A stretch of DNA of 64,000 nt from Flaccisagitta enflata (taxonomy: Eukaryota > Chaetognatha > Sagittoidea > Aphragmophora): NCBI GenBank assembly GCA_965153355.1, contig OZ231127.1:5084001-5148000 (forward strand). Direction: 5' to 3'. This document shows, piece after piece, positions 35,085 to 44,604 of the stretch; positions within the stretch are counted from its first letter, which is position 1, and each line of letters begins with the position of its first letter. The position numbers and the translations under genes were made by a program. The notes below the pieces were generated by a model, which did not search any database, had not been told where the DNA came from, and worked only from the letters and a program-made list of their open reading frames with translations.

Positions 35085-35749
35085 TTTTTAGTCGCGTGCT
35101 ATGCTACACTTTTTTTTTTTTATAAGAACGTCATTTTTTTTTCGAAGGCTTCATGTTCTTATTTTTGAGGCCAAAAGAAGCCTTCAACGTTCTTAGAGCG
35201 TTCTTAATTTAAAATACTATATAAACTATAGAAATCCTTATAAGATACTATTATTTACTTATATCAAATATATTTTTATTAAATATTGTTAAAACAAATG
35301 CTAAACATTAAAGTCTAAAGATATCTTAATGATATTTATATAAAGAATTGTATCATATTATCTAAATTATACTAAAATTCAAATGTTTTTATAATATTCT
35401 TTAAATATTACCTTCAGCAAAAATTTTTTTCAAGATTTGAAGCCTTTGTATGTTCTTAAGATGTTCTTAATTTTGGGGCCATTCAAAGCCTTGATGTTCT
35501 TATAAACTAGGTTCTTTTAAAAAAAAAAGTGTACTCTACACCCGCTTTATTGGTCCGTCCGTCCTAAGTTATTTTAAGTCATTAAGTTATATTATTATAT
35601 TAAGCTACATTAAGTCACTCAAGTCGATTAGGTTAATGTATTCGTTTTTAAGTCATTTTAGGTCTTTTTCAGTCATTTGAAGTCATCTTGAGTCATTTGA
35701 AGTCATCTCAAATGATTTATGTCCCGCAGGCGACTTAATGGCCTTGTTT
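35085..35749 (+). mobile_element. Hairpin-ended repeat, decamer type, split by a MITE
   Basis: It starts TTTTTAGTCGCGTGCTATGC at 35085. After the inserted MITE (35107-35531) it resumes CTCTACACCCGCTTTATTGG, with a CCGTCCGTCC tract, a decamer array of TTTAAGTCAT type at about 35565-35715, distal arm GCAGGCGACTT and end GGCCTTGTT. Confidence 0.8.
35107..35531. mobile_element. CACTTTTTT MITE, inserted in a hairpin-ended repeat
   Basis: The ends CACTTTTTTTTTTT and AAAAAAAAAAGTG are inverted repeats flanked by TA on both sides (35105-35106 and 35532-35533). Just inside lie ATAAGAAC and GTTCTTTTA. The interior is AT-rich with repeated GTTCTTA words. Taking it out with one TA restores the hairpin-ended repeat. 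Non-coding and 425 bp. Confidence 0.85.
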
Positions 35750-36098
35750 AACTTTAGAGATGAGAAAAAATGATGAGGAAAGGGTAAGATGAAAAAAAAA
35801 AAATTTAGCAACGGTTTTAGCCTCATATTGACATTCAAACAACTACATTGAGCCTAAGAAAAAAATAACCCGTTGTTACTTAGCCAGAAGTGGCTGTCTG
35901 TGGAGCTAGGGATATTGTTCATTTGTCTTTGATCATTCCAATGATCAGATTTTGTTGACATCTGATGGATGATGTTATCATGTATCCAAAACAAAAAGCA
36001 CACAGTCGAGATCAGTATCGCTAAAAAAAAACACTGTCGAGATCAGGTTCGCTAAAAAAAAAACAAAAAAAAAAAAAACAAACAAAGAATTTGGAAAA

Positions 36099-36200
36099 AA
36101 CAAGGCTGGTTACACGGCATCCTAGAAGCGTTTGGCGGCGTATAAAGTCTCTGGTAAGCCTGACGGACCAATAGGTCAACAGTCGCGTGCTCCGCTTCAC
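36099..36200 (-). mobile_element. Hairpin-ended repeat, decayed
   Basis: ACAAGGCTGGTTACACGGC at the distal end, a short GACGGACCAATAGG tract and CAACAGTCGCGTGCTCCGC. The hairpin's second arm is not intact. Confidence 0.55.
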
Positions 36201-36302
36201 AATCACACACACCATTACAAGTACACGTACTCCTTCCTTCTTTCCTTCCTTCTTAACATTCCTGCATACGTGGCTATGGGCTCGTTTGTTACCTAGGCCA
36301 AT

Positions 36303-36480
36303 TTTAGTCGCGGTCACAGTGCTTTTCTATGTTGCTCTTACCGTCAGTCTATCTGACCACCCGTCCGTCCGTAACACTGTCTAAATATGGACTTATACGT
36401 TTTTTAACAATTTGATGTAATTTTTTGCGCTGTTGACCTAGTCCAAACCTTCGCGACTTGTTGTCCCGTCGGGCTCGTTC
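36303..36480 (+). mobile_element. Hairpin-ended repeat, decayed
   Basis: It starts TTTTAGTCGCGGTCACAG, has CCGTCCGTCCGTAACACTG, and a distal TTCGCGACTTG near 36451. The terminal CCTTGTT is replaced. Confidence 0.6.
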
Positions 36481-36556
36481 TTCGTTCCACTTGAAATACC
36501 TGATATGAAATGTTCAAAAGGTTTAAATGGTTTTCAACTTAGGTCCCAAGAAATCT

Positions 36557-36618
36557 AAATGAATGAATGAATGAATGAATGAATGATTGAATGAATGATT
36601 GAATGAATGAATGAATGT
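36557..36618 (+). repeat. Short (GAAT)n run
   Basis: About 15 GAAT units with GATT interruptions, the same simple unit as in the 19-23 kb satellite. Confidence 0.9.
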
Positions 36619-36849
36619 AAGTAGGTACGCGGAATAAACAAAGGCGCCCATTATCGTGGGTGTGACTTTTGTGTGACTGACAGACCAACCAATCGACTAA
36701 CCAAACAAGTCCGATCAACCAACGTCCAGATATGACCTCTTATATAGATTGATGAGAAAGTACATACAAAGACAAACGATTCCGGCCCACTTACAGTCGA
36801 TAATGACACTACGAAATTCTCAGGGATTTATGCGTTTGTTGGCAGCCGG

Positions 36850-37794
36850 TTGCCGCACTTGCTTAGCCGGAGCTCAGCTGACTTTGCTCAGCCGCTGTCG
36901 CCTCTGGTGAGCAGAAGCTCAGTTGCCTCTGATAAGCCGCTTTTGCCTCTGGTAAGCAGAAGCTCAGTTGCCTCTGATAAGCCGCTGTTGCCTCTGGTAA
37001 GCAGAAGCTCAGTTGCCTCTGATAAGCCGCTGTTGCCTCTGGTAAGCAGAAGCTCAGTTGCCTCTGATAAGCCGCTTTTGCCTCTGGTAAGCAGAAGCTC
37101 AGTTGCCTCTGATAAGCCGCTTTTGCCTCTGGTAAGCAGAAGCTCAGTTGCCTCTGATAAGCCGCTTTTGCCTCTGGTAAGCAGAAGCTCAGTTGCCTCT
37201 GATAAGCCGCTTTTGCCTCTGGTAAGCAGAAGCTCAGTTGCCTCTGATAAGCCGCTTTTGCCTCTGGTAAGCAGAAGCTCAGTTGCCTCTGATAAGCCGC
37301 TTTTGCCTCTGGTAAGCAGAAGCTTAGTTGCCTCTGTTAAGCCGCTTTTGCCTCTGGTAAGCAGAAGCTCAGTTGCCTCTGATAAGCCGCTTTTGCCTCT
37401 GGTAAGCAGAAGCTCAGTTGCCTCTGTTAAGCCGCTTTTGCCTCTGGTAAGCAGAAGCTCAGTTGCCTCTGATAAGCCGCTTTTGCCTCTGGTAAGCAGA
37501 AGCTTAGTTGCCTCTGATAAGCCGCTTTTGCCTCTGGTAAGCAGAAGCTCAGTTGCCTCTGATAAGCCGCTTTTGCCTCTGGTAAGCAGAAGCTCAGTTG
37601 CCTCTGATAAGCCGCTTTTGCCTCTGGTAAGCAGAAGCTTAGTTGCCTCTGTTAAGCCGCTTTTGCCTCTGGTAAGCAGAAGCTCAGTTGCCTCTGATAA
37701 GCCGCTTTTGCCTCTGGTAAGCAGAAGCTCAGTTGCCTCTGATAAGCCGCTTTTGCCTCTGGTAAGCAGAAGCTCAGTTGCAGTTGCCCCCGGG
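36850..37794 (+). repeat. 45-bp minisatellite, about 21 units
   Basis: The unit starts TTGCCTCTGGTAAGCAGAAG and continues CTCAGTTGCCTCTGATAAGC. Copies are almost identical, with a few recurrent variants (CTTAG for CTCAG, GTTAAG for GATAAG) that appear in the same combination more than once, suggesting a higher-order period of several units. Because 45 is divisible by three, one frame stays open for 345 codons (15-residue repeats of LLPLVSRSSVASDKP type), but it begins at TTG and lacks other support as a gene. Confidence 0.95.
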
Positions 37795-37851
37795 GCTCTT
37801 TTGATCGCTGCTCAGATCGATGTACTTCTTTTTGGTCTCTCTAGTGCCTTA

Positions 37852-38093
37852 GGGGGCGTTTCTAGTCACAGACAATCGCGTTTTTAACCTGCCACTCGGT
37901 CGCTCGCTACGTTCGTTCGCTCGCACCGCTCACTCCGCTCACGCGCTTCGCTTCGCTACGCTCCGTTCACGGGCTCGCTCACTCACTTCGCTCACTCCCT
38001 CGTGGGACAGTTGAAATTCTTGAATATGTGTTCACGCTGTTATCGCGTTCCACGGGAACAAACGCGTTTTTGGCGCTCACTAGAAACACGCCC
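37852..38093. mobile_element. MITE with GGGCGTTTCTAGT termini and TTA duplication
   Basis: The left end GGGGGCGTTTCTAGT and the right end ACTAGAAACACGCCC are inverted, flanked by TTA on both sides (37849-37851, 38094-38096). The interior is a run of short GCTCGCT / CGCTTCGCT units at 37900-38000. TIR and TSD resemble those of the element at 3809-4276, so both may belong to one Harbinger-like family. Confidence 0.75.
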
Positions 38094-38255
38094 TTAGTGG
38101 GGGAAAACGCGAAAGCGATTGACAAATAAAAGAAGCCATAAATAACAATCGTAAAATAAAAAGAGGGATAGGCATTAGGCAAAGCCGCAATAAGTGAGGC
38201 ATCTGCGGGATATTGTCGTGTAACTGCCGTATGTACTTTTAATTCTTCTGTTTTC

Positions 38256-38399
<144 letters not shown>

Positions 38400-38534
38400 C
38401 TCCGGTTACGCAATTATAAGTTTGGAATTTCTTATTTGTCATTCTATTGCCAATTGTTCACGTCCGAAAACTCTAAATTTCTTCCCCCCCCCCCCTCCTG
38501 GCCCCTATCGTCCTCATTCATGATTCAATTGATA

Positions 38535-39242
38535 CACTTTTTTTTTTTATAAGCACGCACTTTTTTTGGCTGAGGCTGAGCATGCTTAGCAAAATCTCAT
38601 TTTTGAGGCTGAAATGTGCTTAAATGCGTGCTTATCATTTATCAGTAAGTAATTATCCTATTCAGTATAGAATAAAGTACACAGTATAGTATAGAAAACA
38701 GTTTTGCATAGAGTATTCTATAGTATAAAATAACATATAGTATAGAATATAAGAATGATTGTATTTTGTATGAAAAAATATACAGTATCTCTCACTGATG
38801 TCCTATTTTTATATAAACCATGGGATGAGATCAGTATCTTGATCTACTATAAAATTTTTAGATTTTTAGAGTTATTTAGTATCATAATATATTATTTTTA
38901 TTAGGTGGTCCTTTTTACAGCAATAAATTTTTTTTAACAATAGTATCTAAGCAATAATATTCTTAAATAATGTTAGAAATTCAATTTTTTCTATCAATAT
39001 CACAATTCTGAATGTACTGACAAATTGATATTATTGATAATTTCAATTTCTATTAAAGTTTCCATTGGTTTTTGTGAAATTCCAAGCAAAAATGTCTAAA
39101 AATTGTTATACTTTTATAAATTCACCAAATTTTTTTTTCAAATCGGAAATCTCAGCCTGAAGCGTGCTTTGCAATGTGCTTAAATTTTCCCAATATCTGA
39201 GGCTGGGCGTGCTTATAAACGAGGTGCTTATAGAAAAAAGTG
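38535..39242. mobile_element. CACTTTTTT MITE, long copy
   Basis: CACTTTTTTTTTTTATAAGC and GCTTATAGAAAAAAGTG are inverted ends flanked by TA (38533-38534, 39243-39244). Subterminal GAGGCTGAG and TGAGGCTGGG words are shared with the copy at 55980-56403. The interior is very AT-rich and non-coding. 708 bp. Confidence 0.8.
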
Positions 39243-39351
39243 TATTTGAAAGAGTGTTGCCCTTTTACATACCTTCTCTATGGAAATCGCTGAGAGAAGG
39301 TCCCATGATGGTAAGTATTCAAATAAGTCAGAGTGCAATCAAAGACGAAAT

Positions 39352-39540
39352 TTGAAGTCTACACTTTTCACCCTCCTTTGTCCGTTGGTTGGTTGGTCCG
39401 TTGGTTGGTTGATCAGTCGCTTCGTTAGTAACATTTTTGTTTTTTATATGATTTTTATTCTTTGACCCCACTGCTCCTGCCCCAATGGTCTGGTGACCTG
39501 AAATATAGCCCCTGCCTACCCCCACGCGACTGGGGTAGCA
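39352..39540 (+). mobile_element. Hairpin-ended repeat, decayed at both ends
   Basis: CTACACTTTTCACCCTCCTT, TTGGTTGGTTGGTCCGTTGG, CACTGCTCCTGCCCC, ATAGCCCCTGCC and CCACGCGACTGGGGTAG. The first hairpin arm and CCTTGTT are missing. Confidence 0.65.
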
Positions 39541-39599
39541 ATAGCATAGATATTGTATATTTCATCAATGAAAAAAGATGATTAGTTTGTGTTAAAACT

Positions 39600-39743
39600 G
39601 TTTTTAGTAACATGCTACACAACTCTACACCCTGCTTTGTAGGTCCGTTGGCCTCATTGCTCCTGCCCAAATGATCAAGTGACTTTGAATATGGCCCCTG
39701 TCCACCCGCACCTCACTGGGATAGCCGTGTATCCAGCCTTGTT
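39600..39743 (+). mobile_element. Hairpin-ended repeat, internally deleted
   Basis: TTTTTAGTAACATGCTACAC (decayed hairpin), CTCTACACCCTGCTTTG, almost no CGGT tract, GCTCCTGCCCA, GGCCCCTGTCCACCCGCACC and end AGCCTTGTT. Confidence 0.75.
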
Positions 39744-40308
39744 GCATTAAAAACCATTTTTGTGTCCAAAATAAGTGTAAAATGTAGGGATAAATGTCCA
39801 AAGAAAGAAAGTTTCTAAGGGAAATCTTATTTTACAATCTGACATATTGGGTTCAGGCGTTCATATTTTGAAGGAGTGAGGAGCGCCGCTCCTCGGAAAT
39901 ACATAAAGCTTGTCGGAAAATCCTGGAAGGAAGAAAAAAAGGAAGAAACAAAAGAAAGACAGAAAAAAAGAAAGAAAAAAAAAGAGATGAAAGAAATGAA
40001 AATTCTCCTTGTCCTTGCCCGGCATTTTGGTGCTTGTAAAGCAAATGGAAAATGTTTCTCATTATTTCCGCAAACTTTTTGCCCGCATGCAAGCATGTCT
40101 AGGTCCAAGAGATGTCAGTTTTGCTTGCTGTTCATTGAACTTTTAGTCTGTCTGACAGATTTTTTTCTGGCCAAGTAGGTCAATGATGCACTTTTTTGAT
40201 TGAAGGTATTGACATTGTTGGAGGTTTTGAATGAATGAATCAATCAATCAATCAATCAATGAAGAAATGAAACAAGTGTGATTGATAAATTGATGTGTGA
40301 TACACTTC
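39744..40308. other. Non-coding spacer
   Basis: Holds an A/G-rich run near 39928-39990 and a short (AATC)n near 40238-40259. No gene. Confidence 0.4.
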
Positions 40309-40711
40309 TTAAATTGGATAATGCCTTTGATAGGTTATAGAGTTTGGGGTTGACTCAGAGTAACTTGATGGATGTGTCTCAATTAGTGGGAAGGATCTTG
40401 ATATAAGGTTATGGGTTTTATGAGCATTTTACAATGGGAAGATCAGATGGCTGTGAGGAGCATGGGGCGTTCAGCACACTCATCTGGTACTCTTTCTTGT
40501 CACTTGCACATCTCACAAATAGCTGACAATTATAGATTTTTCTTGCTGTTGATTTGTATCTGTTGAGCCGCTTTGTGGTAAGGTTTGAGGTGGATTTTGA
40601 TATTTCTAAGGATGGCTGTGAAGGGTCCGGATGAAACACCAGTTAGAGCTCCCAAGGCTCTTGTCCTTATTCTGGATTTTTGGTATAAAGTAATGTTGTC
40701 CAACTCCATAT
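40309..40711. repeat. 403-bp direct duplication, copy 1
   Basis: The segment from TTAAATTGGATAATGCC to CCAACTCCATAT recurs 551 bp downstream with about eight differences. A 73-codon minus-strand frame is kept in both copies simply because they are so alike. No family recognised. Confidence 0.9.
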
Positions 40712-40859
40712 AGTTTAGTACCTGGGTAAAGAATGTCCGGCGGTCCCATTTGGTTGACTCTCGATTCTTACCTCTAAGGGTATGGTTTCTTCACAACATT
40801 GCCTTTGGTAACTACATTATCTTTTGATAATTAACTTATCCTTTGGTAATTTGTTTTGC

Positions 40860-41262
40860 TTAAATTGGATAATGCCTTTGATAGGTTATAGAGTTTGGGG
40901 TTGACTCAGAGTAACTTGATGGATGTGTCTCAATTAGTGGGAAGGATCTTGATTAAAGGTTATGGGTGTTATGAGCATTTTACAATGGGAAGATCAGATG
41001 GCTGTGAGGAGCATGGGGCGTTCAGCACACTCATCTGGTACTCTTTCTTGTCACTTGCACATCTCACAAATAGCTGACAATTATAGATTTTTCTTGCTGT
41101 TGATTTGTATCTGTTGAGCCGCTTTGTGGTAAGGTTTGAGGTGGATTTTGATATTTCTAAGGATAGCTGTGAGGGGTCCGGATGAAACACCAGTTAGAGC
41201 TCCCAAGGCTCTTGTCCTTATTCTGGATTTTTTGGTATAAAGTAATGTTGTCCAACTCCATA
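40860..41262. repeat. 403-bp direct duplication, copy 2
   Basis: Second copy. The copies are separated by 148 bp of unrelated sequence with repeated TTTGGTAA and TTTGATAA words. The near-identity points to a recent event, or to an assembly duplication. Confidence 0.9.
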
Positions 41263-41309
41263 TGGGGTATCTTATAGAACAAGTGATGCGGGGTCACAAT
41301 ATCATTGCA

Positions 41310-41478
41310 GATGGGTGGGCAGGGGCATCCAACCCCCATCCATACCCCATGTCCCCACACATACAAAAAAACCATCTAAAACGCTCATTTTCGCACTTTT
41401 CGACTCGTGTCCATGGACCAACTGACAGATGGACAGATGGACAAAGCCTCTTAAAGAGTTGCGTGTCCGCAACTCACA
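41310..41478 (-). mobile_element. Hairpin-ended repeat, GAGTTGCG subfamily
   Basis: GGTGGGCAGGGGCATCC, a GACAGATGGACAGATGGAC tract, AAAGCCTCTTAAA and a perfect hairpin GAGTTGCG-TGTC-CGCAACTC at 41456-41475. The arm differs from the main family at several positions on both sides of the stem. The distal AACAAGG end is not found. Confidence 0.75.
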
Positions 41479-42250
41479 CTCGACTGATTCGCGAAGTGAA
41501 ATCCAGGGCTTAAATCCATCCTTAAATGGATATCCCTTGATTTAGAGCTTACATATAAGAATTAGTCATAGCGACAAGAAACTTAAAAGATAAAATCGAT
41601 AGATTTCAACTGAAGGATTTTCATCCGAAAGAAATACTACTTCGCGATTTACAATGAAACAAAGTAAGTGTGAACTAAAAAAAAAAAAAATATAAGCAAT
41701 TTTTTCCATTGTAGTTAAACGCAGACATATTGACTGACAGACTATCCAACTGACATTGTAGAGATATGTGGACAAACTGGACGTGTCTAGAAACGATTCT
41801 GTGTGTCGGAAATTTCATGTGGGAAAATTCTGCTCCTTGGAAGATTTTCAAAATATAAACGCCTGCTTTGGTTAAATTATAATTTTGCATAGAGATTCAA
41901 AAATGTCATTTTCAAAAACATGGCTTCTTTCTAAAGACTCATAAGATGAGGGCCATGTGCTTAGAAATGCAAAATTTTGCATTCAAAAGCAGAATTATGA
42001 TTTTACCCAATTACTATCCAGAATTTTTCCTCTCATTTTTGGAAGAAATTTTCATGTTTTATTGAATAACTCTGGTCACTATGGACATACAATAGAAACT
42101 TTTTGGATTGTAATCTTTTTTTAAGATTCTTAAAAAAATCAGGGGTAAAATTTGTTTTATTTCAAAACTTATTACCTAATAAGATAATTACACATAGCAA
42201 TCTATTGCGACTGAAAATCAAATTTTCTCTTTGTTTGCACCCTGACATAA
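41479..42250. other. Non-coding spacer
   Basis: AT-rich. No gene or repeat boundary recognised. Confidence 0.4.
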
Positions 42251-42254
42251 GCTA

Positions 42255-42811
42255 CTGTGGGGTTCATGGAATAACAGCCTCAATTGGAGGAAGGTATTTA
42301 AGTGTCTTAATTTCATTAGACAAACTTGATATTTGAATTATAAGTTGTTAAATTGATGCTTGTGTCCCTGAGTTTTTTGGTTGCTATCGAAACCAAAATT
42401 GTTTTTTCGAGCATTTATACTTGCTAGAATTAAATTTGCTACAATTCTCCTACAGTATGTTCTGTAAGAATGTTGCTTGTTTGGCCATTACTAAGGAGCA
42501 TCACAAATAGCAACCAGTAAATGATGCTCCCTAGCAACAGCTAAACAATCAGTATTCTTACAGAACATACTGTGGGAAAGTTGTTGTAAATTTAATTTTG
42601 AGCAGTGTTCCCTCATTACATTTTTGAAAACATTGATATTCTAGCAGTTATGACTGTTCAAAAAAAAAATTTTTGGTTTCCATAGCAACTGAAAAACTCA
42701 AAGACACAAGCATCAATTGTACAACTTATATCTCAAATATCAAGTCTGTCAAATAAAATTTAGACACTTAAATGCTTTCCTCCAGTTTAGGCTGTTCCAC
42801 GAACCCCACTG
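42255..42811. mobile_element. Palindromic MITE, TA-flanked
   Basis: CTGTGGGGTTC and GAACCCCACTG ends flanked by TA (42253-42254, 42812-42813). Inverted similarity runs almost the whole length (arms about 240 bp), including ACAGTATGTTCTGTAAGAAT near 42452 and its complement near 42556. The same central palindrome, with TATGTTCTGTAAGAAT, occurs in the element at 46834-47407, so the two are related. Non-coding. Confidence 0.8.
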
Positions 42812-43082
42812 TATCTGCTCCCTTTCTACCTGCCTTGGTTTGGACAGACAATATCTATCCATCTTAGGTGAAAGATCTTGTACACTTTTTTCTTTTCACA
42901 AGAACCAATATGTAAGAACGTTAGGCTTAAAATCCTCAAAAATTCAAGAACTTGGTTAGAATATTGGAAGCCTTCATTTCTTTGAAAATTTATGAACATT
43001 AGGCTTAAAATCTTTTAAGGACATGCTAAAAATGTTAGAAAGCTTCATTTTTCCATTGAAAAAGATAGTCCAAGAGATAGTA

Positions 43083-43282
43083 TTTTTAGTTGCGTGCACG
43101 CGACTCTACACCCCGCTTTGTCCGTCCGTCAGTTGGTCTGTTAGTCCGTCACACTTTTACTTTTTTATCAATTTTATTTCTTCAAGTCATTTTTAAGTCA
43201 CTTTAAGTCATTTTAGGTTATACTAAGTCATTCTAGGTCAATCTGTAAGTCTCGCACGCGACTTACAGGTGTTGGCCTTGTT
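43083..43282 (+). mobile_element. Hairpin-ended repeat, decamer type
   Basis: AGTTGCG-TGCA-CGCGACT hairpin (one G-T pair), CTCTACACCCCGCTTTG, CCGTCCGTCAG, a decamer array of TTTAAGTCAC / TTTAAGTCAT units at 43184-43250, distal arm GCACGCGACTT, GGTGTTGGCCTTGTT end. The distal arm matches the first arm through 10 positions with one G-T. Confidence 0.85.
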
Positions 43283-43377
43283 TGTTCTTACTATGGTTTT
43301 ACTCATTTTTTATCCACTAAGTCTAAGAATTTTAAACCGGCTGCTTTGCTTTGTTGTTTCATTGACATTCTCCCACA

Positions 43378-43589
43378 TTTTTAGTCGCGTGCTACGCGAC
43401 TCTACACCCCGCTATGTTGGTCCGTCGGTCGGTCCGTCGGTCGGTTGGTCGGTTGGTCCCCTTTTTACTTTTTCAGCGTTTTTGAGCTTTTTGAGCATAC
43501 GGCTCCTGCCCAGATGCCCTAATGACCTTCTCCAGCACTGCTCCTGCCCAACCGCACGCGACTAGGGTAGCCGTGTATCCGGCCTTGTT
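43378..43589 (+). mobile_element. Hairpin-ended repeat, best-preserved copy
   Basis: TTTTT, hairpin AGTCGCGT-GCT-ACGCGACT at 43383-43401, CTCTACACCCCGCTATG, a CGGTCGGTCCGT tract, CGGCTCCTGCCCAGATGCCC, CACTGCTCCTGCCCAACC, distal arm GCACGCGACT, then AGGGTAGCCGTGTATCC and GGCCTTGTT. No protein, no evident A and B boxes and no convincing target duplication. I take this as the reference for the family. Confidence 0.9.
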
Positions 43590-43752
43590 TCTCGGAAGAC
43601 AAACTCAAACCTATTAAGAATGTTCTTTATCAAAGGTAAGAAGCTGTGTTTAAATCAAAAACAATTTAAGAACATTTAAAGTTTGAAACAAATTTAAGAA
43701 CATTGAAGGCTTGCCCAAAAAGTGACGTTCTTTTAAAATAATATATTGTACG

Positions 43753-44090
43753 TAGGTTAATTTCTCAACGCGAAGGGGATAGAGGGATAGATGAGGTGAG
43801 AAGAAGGAGAGAGAATGAGTGGGGTGAGCGGAAGGGATGCAGTGAGCGAGAGCATGAGACTAAAAATTTGAAAGAGAAGCACGAGCGTAGCGATTTGATG
43901 TCCGGAGGGAAAACAAACAAACGAGGGAATTTGAAGGGAATGCGAACATGAAGCTCAAGTGAATGGTTTCTAGATTATCATGTGGTGACTGGACTGGTAG
44001 ACGTTGATTTCATTTCGATGTAAGAATCTGGAGTGGTTGAAATTAAAGTTATTCTAAGACCATAGATCACAGATTAGATTTGCCAGGCGC

Positions 44091-44095
<5 letters not shown>
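43753..44095. other. Spacer upstream of TPPP
   Basis: Purine-rich near 43795-43870. No exon or promoter element clearly recognised. Confidence 0.35.
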
Positions 44096-44148
<53 letters not shown>

Positions 44149-44190
44149 GGACAGACAGACAGACAGAAAGAGAGACAGACAGACAGACGG
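44094..44190 (+). repeat. (AG)n and (ACAG)n microsatellite
   Basis: About 26 AG units followed by degenerate ACAG/ACGG tetramers. Confidence 0.95.
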
Positions 44191-44604
44191 ACAGACGGTT
44201 ACTTAATGATCTCTGTGTGGATACAATCAGGCTCATGTTGTTGTATACGCTTGTGTTCTTCTGCTATTTTATAATTATAGTACCGAACAACAACGGGCAT
44301 AGACCTACCTTTTTTTACATCATCATGTCATATCATAAATTCGCGTTCTTTGTATCTATCATTCTGTTCGCCTCCATGTAGCTACTTAGCGCACAGGCTT
44401 TGATTCTACACTCAATAGTAAGCTGTCACATACTCTACTTTGGCCCGCCGAATCTTGTCGAGCATAAAACGCTTATCGAAAACAAACAAACTCGTACAAT
44501 TCATTCTTAGTCTCTCCAGCGCAGAAAGCATTGTCGTCGCTGATTTAATTTTTGTCTTTTTTTTTCTTTCTGCGTTTTTTTGTTGTTTTGTCTCGTGTCA
44601 CAAT

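Larger units (their letters stand above)
42883..43752. mobile_element. CACTTTTTT MITE carrying two hairpin-ended repeats
   Basis: It starts TA-CACTTTTTTCTTTTCAC with AAGAACC, has many GAACATT and AAGAACGTTAGGC words, and ends near AAAAAGTGACGTTCTTTTAA at about 43720-43740. The right end is less regular than in sister copies. Two hairpin-ended repeats sit inside. Confidence 0.5.

Noticed and set aside
36850-37887. 345-residue repeat protein gene
   Set aside because: It begins at TTG, and the unit length (45 bp) is a multiple of three so openness is automatic. No non-repeat domain.
40418-41190. Conserved 73-residue minus-strand protein present twice
   Set aside because: Conservation is explained by a recent nucleotide-level duplication. 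No family or expression signal.
43378-43589. Canonical Helitron
   Set aside because: There is a terminal hairpin, but the expected TC start and CTRR end with a short gap after the hairpin are not consistently found. Kept only as a mechanistic possibility.
44440-44604. N-terminal extension of TPPP from an upstream TTG
   Set aside because: Not an ATG, the extension is hydrophobic and unlike any TPPP, and the ATG at 44605 gives the family's normal start.
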